DNA of 64,000 nt, from assembly GCF_000002075.1 (NCBI RefSeq), contig NW_004797838.1, positions 53,350 to 117,349 of the forward strand. Direction: 5' to 3'. The translations under genes were made by a program, and so were the position numbers. Of the stretch, positions 55,084 through 64,000 are shown piece by piece (the stretch's first letter is position 1; each line of letters starts with the position of its first letter). The notes beneath the pieces are model-generated. The model was not told where the DNA came from and made no database searches. It worked only from the letters and a program-made list of their open reading frames with translations. Source of the stretch: Aplysia californica (lineage: Eukaryota > Mollusca > Gastropoda > Aplysiida > Aplysiidae).

Positions 55084-58000
55084 TCAGACATCCTCATCTT
55101 TTGATGCTTCGTCGAAGTTTTCAACCAGTTCTGCAAAACAAGAAAGGGAGGGAAACAAGTCAAATCACAAGCCACAAAACACAACAACAATATTTTTACA
55201 GTGTGTGTGTGTGTGTATCCGCGCGTGCGCATTTCTTGGGTGCGCATATGAGCAACAATACATTTTTGTAGTGTTAATTTTTAAATTTGTACTCCTATTA
55301 TAGTAAAGCACCTAGAGCTATGTTCACATGGGAGTAGACACTATCATTGTCATCATTTTCGGCCAACAGACCAGACAGTGGTCGTATCAGCAACACACAG
55401 CATTTCTACCAAAAACATGGTTGTCTTCAAATAAATCATTCACTGAACATTCAAACAAATGTAAAAGATTCTTTGAACCATTCATCTAATAGTCACCAAC
55501 AGTTCCTTTGACTCTGCTCCAAAATAATTCCTTGCATTATGTGGAATCTTCAAAAGGAAAAAGGGAAACAGGCAAGGTTATTTCACATTACATGGAGTTG
55601 AAAGATTCTTCCTTGCCCATACTGACATTTTAACTGAAATTCAATGAATTCATTCCTTACTGTTAAGCACTCAAAACTAATTACAGTAACAAGAAAAAAT
55701 GCAAGTCCCTCTTTCAGTGCAAAATATTTGAAAACCACTTGCCCTTGGAAAATCATTTTAAAAACCTATCGGATGAGCCAGTCCTGGAGAACCATCAGCT
55801 CAAGCCAACCAGGAAATGCTTTGACTTTGCAGCCCCTAGCACATGTATGAGCCTCTACTTCCTTTAGTCTTCATAGCTCAGCATACCACCATAGAAATCT
55901 ACCATTGACCTGAAGGAGCTCAGGCGCACCACTCATAGACTTTTTTTTGTGGGGGGGGGGGGGGTGTTAAAAATTGCAAAAATCTGCCTAAATCCTTGCA
56001 CTCTAAGGTCAGTATAAACTTGCCATACAGTGCAGCCTCTCTATAACGACCTTCGATATAACGACATCCTCTGTATAGCGACAGGGTGCCCTGGTCCAGA
56101 TTTTTTTCCTTATATATAATTGGTAATTTTTGGTTGCCTCTCTATAACGACATTTTTTCTGGTCCCAACGAGAGAGGTTGCACTGTAGAGTTGGTTAGAG
56201 GGCGCCACTGAAAGGTCCTACCTCTTTACTTTCCCTCTGTTGATTCTGTCTGTCTGGTTGTACTTTCCCCCAGCACTAAAAGACTATTATTGCATTGATG
56301 TGCCTCTCTTTACTCAAGCAAACAAACAAGGAAAACCAAAAGCACATACCTGGGACTTCATCATCATCATCCACATCTGCGGTTGTCTGTTTGTTGCCAT
56401 CGCTAGCAGCTGAAAGTTAAAAACAGTATTTCGTGGGTCAAATGAATAGGACACAATCACATTACTTTTCTCATTTCTTTTGTTTCAGTTAGAGTTTTAC
56501 AGCGCTCGCAACTGCATAAGGTCATATGAGCGCACAAAAAAAAAGTTGGTTCTATTCACAACAGTTCACTGCACAGCCCAATTCTTGTCAACACCTCTAT
56601 TAAAATGCTAAAATACAAAATATTTGGTGCAAATAAATTCTTAATTTAAAATATTTTTTAAAATAACAAGTAAAATTTTTAATCATGTAAATCACAATTT
56701 TCCATAAAGGCCAATGGCCTTTATAAAATCAAGAATTCTATTGGGATCAACGACGGAAAACACGTCTTGCAATTTTTTAAATCTAAAATATTTCCTCCGG
56801 GTCTCTCCGAAGTCTAGACATACTGTTAAAATGACACAAAACGGCTTCTCTTCTTCCTGAAGGAGGTATTTGTGTGTCAGGGACGTGTGTCCGATGCGTA
56901 ATCAAGTAAAAATGACTTGTCTCTTCTGGAGAGGCCCGAAGGTTTTCGCGGACCCAGTTTGGGCTTGATGTTGTGTAATTTATTATTTTCTTTTTTCCAA
57001 TAAGTCTCCCACAGACTGGAGGTGTAGTTTTTTACTTTATTTTTAAAGTCAGTCTGTGGGAGAGTGTTCATCGTTGATCCTAACAGAAGGGACAAGGAAT
57101 CCTTCGCCGGGAGATCCACTTGCTTGTTTCCTCAGATGCCCGCATGGCTACCTACACGACTTTTCCCGGATTCAGCCAAAACATGTATTTTTTTGTTGTA
57201 ACCTAAATATTTTCGGTTGTAACAGTGTGTAGTTTGCAAGTGAAGTGATGCAAGACGAGTCAGATAGGATTACCTTTCGTCTATTAGTATTAGTGTTAGA
57301 GAAATGATAATAACTGTAAAAGTGAGCAACCGCAAAACTTTATATTTTTGTCTTATTACATAGTAATAGTAGGAGCAACCAAAGAGCAAGTCAGAGTCAT
57401 AATTGTAGACAAATTAAATTTTTGAGTTTCAATTCTCAAGCATGGTACCAAATAATCTCTGGCGGCTCAAAGAGCCATCAAATTAATGTCAAATAACATC
57501 AATCTTACTCTTGTCTAAAATTGTTTCATATAAATGTCTCCTATCAGGAAATATTTTATACACACTACCCACAACTTTGAAATAGTCTCATTTCTTCCTA
57601 TGCCACACCATGACATATTTTCTATCAAAACTCTCCATTTGTACAAACAAAATTATCAAAAGAGAGGCAAAACTCACCACTGGCCACTGTTGAAGCAAGC
57701 TTTTTCAAGCTGCTCAAGCTCTCAGCTCCCAACTGATTTAAGATCCCTGGCAGCATTTCAGCAATTTCTGAAAATGTATTTTCAAATGACATATTTCACC
57801 ACCAGACAAGATGCATGAATGGCAACAACAACAAAAAAACAATCAAAAAACAAATTGTCACAAGGAGCAAGACTGACCATAGAAACACACATGCCAACTT
57901 TAAACTAGATTCAGAGAAAACAACAGAAACACAATGACCCTCAGAAGTACTTCTACTAATAGGGGTAGGGTCTGAGAGGAGTACCCAAGATAGGTCTCCT

Positions 58001-60365
58001 GACCACCTCCATAAAAATGGTCTATACACATGGTAACAGGATGTTAAAATTAAAAATACCACTATGGGAGAGTACTGAAATGATCAAGTTTTTTCAAGTC
58101 ATTTTTGGGTTTCAAGAAGTCCACATTGAAGATGGTAAGGGAAAATATTTCATAGGCTAAAAATTATCATCATCGAGACATATTTTAATATTCTCCTAGG
58201 CTCATGTTGAGTTGCCCCTACACCAGGCCAGCCCAGCACAGTGATTGCCATATCTCACCAGGGACACAAAAGAAGGGGGAAAAATAAAGATACAAAGATA
58301 CAATACAGAGTTCCCACCAACCATCCACTGACCCAATGGAAAAGAATCATTCACCCCCCCACTAAAAAAACAAACACCAACTAACTTCCAACTAATCCAA
58401 ATGTCAATGAACAGGTTATAACTTCCATTACCAAAGACGTATTTATTATAAGAATAATCACATGTCCAATTAAAAAACTAGAATGTCAGAGCAAATCTAA
58501 TCAGAGAAAAGAACAGACTTTCTACACTAAAATAGGGATACAGTAAACACTACAATATTCAAAAACACAAACTTATTACATTCTCTGCAAATGTAACTGT
58601 GTATTTCAAGTCCAAAGAATTCTTTTTGTTAAAGAATTTGAAAAACATTAGCATGGCTCTCCTTACGTTTGTTCTCAGCATGACCAGTGATTGCAAATGT
58701 GTTAGCAGCCAAAGATGCCTGGACTTTAGGGTTGTTGAAGTGAATGACTTGTCCATCCTCTTTAATCATGTTAACCTGGAAGGGAAAACATAAAAACCCT
58801 CTGTAAGAATAAATTATCCACAAAAAAAGACTGAAGCTTTCAAAAACAAACCCAACAAGTCACGCTTCACACCCTGTAGTAAAACAAACAACGACAAGTA
58901 AATCATACCCCCCATGCAACACCCATAAGGAAAGATTTGCTGACATTTATTGGAACTTTTCATGGAACCTTGGCAACAATTTAATTCAATGACAATAAAA
59001 TTCAACCTGAATGTGGTACAAGTGGTCATGTGCAAGAGCAGGTCTCCCTTGCTTATTCGACTGCTTTTGAAGGGAGTGTGACAGCAGTGACAAAGATATG
59101 TGTGCATAACAAAAACACTTTTTATTTACTGACATTGACATTATGAAACAACACTGACAGTAAAACCAAAAAAGTATTTCTAGACTAGGAGAGAAACCAC
59201 TAGGTCACAAGGTACCTGGAAAGTGTGTGATCAAGCACCAACCAAACAGAACTGAATAACAAAGAACTGGGGGCTCTCATGGCCTAGAGGTTAAGGTGTT
59301 GGCCTCTCATTCAAAGGTCCCGGGTTCGAATCCAGGTAGTGACCGAAAAATTTAATTCTCTAAATTTGTCTCCTTTCACCTCCTTTCCTGCTCTCTAGCA
59401 ATGTTCTGTCGTCTGCTTTCTGCCCCCACTCCCTCATCTCCTTTGCCCCCCTCCTCTGGGCTCCTGATTCCTTCTACAGCCTTCCTACTGCTACTCTTTG
59501 GCTTCTTCTTACTGCTGTCTTTCAGCCACACTCCTGATCTTCTGGTAGGAAAAGATCTACACCTAGCCTTCTCGGAAAAGGGCGAAAGATCTGTGCAAGT
59601 TGAGCAGGTTAAAGATCCCTTGGTGGTCTAAAATCGATAAGAGTAGGCTTCGGCCACCACTGGGGCAAAATTCAAAATTCCCTACCAACTGAAAAAGTTT
59701 AACGTGTCCCGCGTGCTCATATGACCTTATGCAGTTGCGAGCGCTGTAAAACACTTACAAAAACAAAACAAAGAACTCGCCCAATAGGCAATAGAGCATC
59801 AGTACTTTGATACTGAAGAAAACCTTGCATAAAAATGACTGAAGGCCTCTTTAAACATTTTCAAAATAAAACAAAAATTTAGACAGTTTACAGTAAAAGA
59901 GTGAACTTGCTTCTCATTCATGTTTGAAAGATGAAAATAAAAACCCCAACCCAACCTAAAAAAAAAAAAAGTCAACATTTGTAGCCAACAAGCGTCTCTT
60001 ACCTCCTCAATACCCGGAATACTGTTAACAGACAACTTCTTTAAAGAGATTTCTATTTTCTTTCCATCTGTGGTGGCAGTGCGATGAATGACCTTCTTCT
60101 TTCTCCTTGCAGATCCCTTGATATAAACAAAAGGAAAAAGTTTGTTATGCAAAATTAAAATTGATGACAAAAAATGAAACAGCAATTGCTTGACCGCATT
60201 TGACAAGTTTCAGAAAGACAAAACTGCCAATGCAAAACACCAGTTAGAATGAGCAAAACACTAAAATTATAATAATAAATGACTATCATGAAAGCTACGT
60301 ACCTTGCCGCCAATGCGGACAGCGTCTGCTTTTGCTTGAAGTTGCTTTAATTTTTCGGGATTCAT
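55084..60365 (-). CDS. BTF3: Basic transcription factor 3 / NAC beta subunit
   Basis: Beta subunit of the nascent polypeptide-associated complex, which binds ribosomes near the tunnel exit and shields new chains from wrong targeting; also named as a transcription factor. Exons in order of translation: 60303-60365, 60003-60116, 58667-58775, 57678-57767, 56350-56409, 55084-55130. GT-AG throughout, 483 bases, 160 residues, the usual short-isoform length. It starts [20 protein letters not shown]. The ribosome-contact motif is [11 protein letters not shown], about residues 23-33. The NAC domain follows, with [20 protein letters not shown] highly conserved. The C-terminus is acidic: [20 protein letters not shown]. 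An acceptor (TTCTTTCAG) lies eight bases before the ATG, so a non-coding first exon lies upstream of 60373 and was not located. Confidence 0.96.
56028..56185. mobile_element. Tigger-like MITE, 158 bp
   Basis: CAGTGCAGCCTCTCTATAAC at the left, complement at the right (GAGAGAGGTTGCACTG), TA on both sides. Interior has several tataacgac motifs typical of pogo/Tigger ends. Lies in the last BTF3 intron. Confidence 0.8.
56692..57119 (-). pseudogene. LINE 3' fragment with RNase H-downstream C-terminus
   Basis: Reads [50 protein letters not shown] and, after a frame change, [15 protein letters not shown] ... [15 protein letters not shown] and [16 protein letters not shown] before a stop at 56692. 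These are the familiar last blocks of RNase H-bearing non-LTR elements (HxYLLxxEExPxC, LLxECxxF). Only the end survives and at least one frameshift is present. Confidence 0.75.
59269..59766 (+). mobile_element. Complete tRNA-derived SINE, 498 bp, with AACAAAGAACT duplication
   Basis: Flanked by AACAAAGAACT at 59258-59268 and 59767-59777. The head has an A box (TGGCCTAGAGGTTAAGG) and B box (GGGTTCGAATCC) with correct spacing, so it could be read by RNA polymerase III. The body is pyrimidine-rich (tcatctcctttgcccccctc). The last 45 bases, ctcatatgaccttatgcagt-TGCGAGCGCTGTAAAAC then ACTTACAAAAAC, are the tail shared with types B and C. It lies in a BTF3 intron. Confidence 0.9.
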
Positions 60366-61049
60366 GGTTGTACCTGAAAGAACATTTTGCACATTGATAA
60401 ATACCACCAATGACATAATATTTACAAAATAACTCAAACAACAAATTCCAGACACTTTAATTTTTTACACTTAACATGTTGCTCAATGTATTTCTAGGCT
60501 ACATTTGGCAGAAATCACAGCTTCCAGCAGCTGATGTTAGTTTTCGAGGATTTTCGGGTCCAGGGTAGTGGCCTGGCAGGGGGTTTTAGGGGGACGCTTG
60601 TGTTTCTGATTTTTTTTTGTTTCAGGGAATCCTAAGTATGCCATTTCTGGCTATTCAAGCCTAAATTGAACAAGAAAATTTATAAGTGAGAAAAAAACAC
60701 ACCTTGCACATAATTTTCTGTTTGTAATAATCCATATAAATCCAAGGCTATGCTTTCTCCCTTGTACCAATACTGCATATCCATAACAGTTATAACAGCT
60801 AGATCTATAAAACTTGACAGTTAATGTTCAACCCTTTTCAGCTTCTTGTGTGTTGGATTGCACCATGATAATGTGTAGATCTAGGCCCTGGAATCCTTAT
60901 AATAGTATAACAGCTAGATCTAAATAACTTGATAGCTTATTCAACTTAAATCCACAACAATATTTGCATTAAAAAAAACAAGAACCACATCTTGTTTACC
61001 ATGCTGGTGCTCTGCTTCTTGTGCTTTAGAAAGTGAAAGACAATGTCTA

Positions 61050-63041
61050 TGTTGGGCGCTATCTGTCGATTTGCGCGATCCATCAATCGCGCAGGGCATT
61101 GGGTTGATCGAGGAAACGCGCGAAAATCCATCGATTGTTGCGCTTTCTGTTGATCAGCGGATCCCGCAGCGCTTTTTATCGATCCGCTTGGTTGCACATT
61201 CTATAGATCTTACTATTCTTACCCTTGAGTTTTGTTATGTTTTGTTGTCGTCCAGTGTGTAATTTAGTTTCACTCTCCAAAGTCAAACCGAAACTGAATG
61301 GAAGTAACTGGAAGTCAGGGTTACAATAACAAACTAATCAAAGTGACTATTCGAGTCCGAATAGACAAAAATGGACTTTGATTTGAGTCCAGTATGATGT
61401 CTGTTCCGACTTCCGACCCTTGTTTCTAAATGTTTCCAGCATTTATTAACATTTTTTTCGATTATAATGATAACAATTGAGACGTGAGCTTTAATATCCA
61501 GTTACTAGATCTATCTAAACTGGTCCCCCCTGCGTCGGTAGTATGAACAAAACTAAGTTGAGCCTGGGGCCAAGTTAACTAATCATGTCGACTAATGAGA
61601 CGGCGTGTAGCGATATCGCACTCTCGGCTTATGGGGGAAGAGGTGTTGGGAAGTGAAGAGGTCACGGCTGTCGATTTTGTGCGCGATGAAAAAAAAAAAA
61701 AAAAATTTCAGAAAAACTAAACACTCAACANNNNNNNNNNNNNNNNNNNNNNNNNNNNNNNNNNNNNNNNNNNNNNNNNNNNNNNNNNNNNNNNNNNNNN
61801 NNNNNNNNNNNNNNNNNNNNNNNNNNNNNNNNNNNNNNNNNNNNNNNNNNNNNNNNNNNNNNNNNNNNNNNNNNNNNNNNNNNNNNNNNNNNNNNNNNNN
61901 NNNNNNNNNNNNNNNNNNNNNNNNNNNNNNNNNNNNNNNNNNNNNNNNNNNNNNNNNNNNNNNNNNNNNNNNNNNNNNNNNNNNNNNNNNNNNNNNNNNN
62001 NNNNNNNNNNNNNNNNNNNNNNNNNNNNNNNNNNNNNNNNNNNNNNNNNNNNNNNNNNNNNNNNNNNNNNNNNNNNNNNNNNNNNNNNNNNNNNNNNNNN
62101 NNNNNNNNNNNNNNNNNNNNNNNNNNNNNNNNNNNNNNNNNNNNNNNNNNNNNNNNNNNNNNNNNNNNNNNNNNNNNNNNNNNNNNNNNNNNNNNNNNNN
62201 NNNNNNNNNNNNNNNNNNNNNNNNNNNNNNNNNNNNNNNNNNNNNNNNNNNNNNNNNNNNNNNNNNNNNNNNNNNNNNNNNNNNNNNNNNNNNNNNNNNN
62301 NNNNNNNNNNNNNNNNNNNNNNNNNNNNNNNNNNNNNNNNNNNNNNNNNNNNNNNNNNNNNNNNNNNNNNNNNNNNNNNNNNNNNNNNNNNNNNNNNNNN
62401 NNNNNNAGTTGGGGTCACTGTCCTTCACCTTCAATAACTTAAAAACTACCGGCCCCAGAGATACGAAACGAAGTCGAAGTCTAGCTCAGGTTTGGCCAAA
62501 CAAGGGTACGAGGCGGGTCTCGCGATCCGTGCGTGATTTGTAGAGCGAAAAAAAAATTCCAAAGTTGGTCACGCAGGGCTCGTGTGACCCGTCGCGAGCG
62601 TCGCGGCGGGGGTCACGCAACTGCTGTGTGACCCGTCTGAAGTGAGTTAAACATGTGGAAAGACAAATGGTGACGGAAGTACTAATGATGCCGTACTTGG
62701 TGGCGGAAAGACCCTGAGTTGTCCGTTGCCGTGTACTTAGACACTGCTATTGGATAGATCTAATGAGAGTGCAATCAGGGTTAGGCCTATAGGTCGGTGA
62801 GTATCACTCCCTGAAGTGCTCAGTAAACCAATTTTCTTTTTTTTAAAGTTCACTTCATCATCATAGTTTATTGACAGAATGCGCAGTAAGTATATAATAT
62901 TTCATGAATCGACAAAAAGCGCTGCGCGATCTGCTGATCAACAGAATGCGCAACAATGGATGGATTGTCGCGCGCTTTCTCGATCAACCAAATGCGCTGC
63001 GCGTTCGATGGATCGCGCAAATCGATAGATCGCGCCCAACA
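61050..63041. mobile_element. Long-TIR DNA element, about 2 kb, TCTA duplication, spans a gap
   Basis: TGTTGGGCGCTATCTGTCGA at 61050 is mirrored at 63041; inverted repeats run about 125 bp at roughly 85% identity and are full of CGCG and GATC. TCTA flanks both sides (61046-61049 and 63042-63045). The interior includes the 676-base gap at 61731-62406, so coding content is unknown. It lies upstream of BTF3, where its first exon is expected. Confidence 0.7.
61731..62406. other. Assembly gap, 676 N
   Basis: A sized gap, following a poly-A/T run at 61690-61705. Confidence 0.98.
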
Positions 63042-63129
63042 TCTACACTTTCAAATATAAGAGCACTCCAGGTATGGGTTGGCTATTGTTGACTATTAGT
63101 AATTACGGAAATTTTAGCAGCAGCAATAT

Positions 63130-64000
63130 TCCGCTATAACCGACTAGCATGTTTGTCTGATTGGGTTATAGCAGTATTTTATTTACATAGGGAAAGAAGA
63201 GGAAAAAACTGGGTTTTAGTATAACAGACCTCAATATTTCCGGACTCGTTATAAGTGGACTCCACTTAGACCTGCATGTGAGCCTCAACCAGATTGTCTG
63301 AAAATTTTGCGCAACAAAATTCAAAATGGCCGCTTGAGCCCGAAACTGAAAGTAGAAAATTTAGGTTGTCGTCCTTTTTCGTATTCGTATTTCTACTCAG
63401 GTTCCGACAATTATGTCAGAAATGCTGACGTCGGCAGAACTGTCGACAAAGCCAACGGGAGAAAAAGGGGGCGCTGGCAGTCGGCCAGGCCTCGCACAAC
63501 GCACATTGACTAATACAAGTGGGCCTAGCAATAGCATCGGCCGGCTCGCGGGTCGGGTCGCGATTGGCAGATTTCAAACGATTGTCGGCAAACATGCAGG
63601 TCTATCCCCTGTATGGCGTTAGAACAGGCCAAAAATCGGTAGATTTAGGCAGCCTTGTCAACGTATCAAGCTATCGAAGAAATTTTTGCTGCTGATGATA
63701 GCGGTTCATTCATTTCCCTTTAAAATGATATAGACATTATTTTGATATAAAGATTATTGTTGTGGATACTTGGCCACTTTTCACCAAAATAATCTACATT
63801 TTCTCGGGGTGCGGGGATCTCGCGCTGGGAAAGCTCACGGCCCGTGAGGGGACAGTCGGACGACAGAGAGAGAAGAGGAAGGGTCAGAGCCAGGGTCTAC
63901 CCACTTTGCGGGAAATCTACTATGCACAACACTTGTTGAAATAAAGTATCCAGCTCCTACGGTAAGAGTTTCGCTTTTGTTATTTATAAGTGTTGGTTTT
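63130..64000. other. No gene recognised; MITE-like and GC-richer sequence
   Basis: 63130-63270 has tataac-rich sequence like the Tigger MITEs (ggactcgttataagtggact). 63300-63960 is GC-richer, and a donor-like CCTACGGTAAGAGT sits at 63957-63970. It could be the first exon of a gene to the right, or the BTF3 promoter region. Nothing coding can be supported. Confidence 0.4.

Noticed and set aside
59401-59631. 76-codon plus-strand frame rich in Leu and Pro
   Set aside because: Lies wholly within the complete tRNA-derived SINE; its pyrimidine-rich body gives the Leu/Pro composition.
1-64000. A new multi-gene defence, biosynthetic or mobile system
   Set aside because: The five real genes are single-copy housekeeping or glycosylation genes with ordinary spacing; the remainder is accounted for by introns and dispersed repeats.

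Overview
The window is eukaryotic nuclear DNA: AT-rich, full of GT-AG introns, SINEs, LINE fragments and short inverted-repeat DNA transposons. No bacterial, phage, CRISPR, rRNA or retrovirus-like content was seen. The proteins are metazoan, and the repeat load plus a GT32-like glycosyltransferase family suggest a lophotrochozoan, most likely a gastropod mollusc. That placement is inference.

Five genes were rebuilt exon by exon. (1) A TFIIS elongation factor (TCEA-like) lies on the minus strand at 1118-10520, six exons; its zinc-ribbon end falls outside the window. (2) A GT32-like membrane glycosyltransferase is on the plus strand at 12444-14168 in one coding exon. (3) TRNAU1AP/SECp43 is on the minus strand at 21702-36418, ten exons plus an extra copy of its RRM2 exon pair next to a 100-base gap. 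(4) REX1BD is on the plus strand at 38859-43950, four coding exons. (5) BTF3 (beta subunit of the nascent polypeptide-associated complex) is on the minus strand at 55084-60365, six coding exons. Exon lengths and phases add up exactly in each complete model.

TCEA and the glycosyltransferase are head to head, TRNAU1AP and REX1BD are head to head, and REX1BD and BTF3 converge. Four of the five genes serve transcription, RNA or translation housekeeping. There is no sign that they form one pathway.

The rest is repeats. At least three SINE types share one 3' tail. There are two LINE 3' ends and one reverse-transcriptase scrap. DNA elements include a 1.66-kb PIF/Harbinger-like element, a 2-kb element with 4-bp target duplications, two families with 6-bp duplications, Tigger-like MITEs (one holding another MITE) and an internally deleted Tc1/mariner-type copy. 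The main oddities are the frame-neutral duplication of a whole RRM in TRNAU1AP, which may be an assembly artefact, and a 42-bp tandem repeat built from a TCEA exon-intron junction. I found no convincing new multi-gene system.
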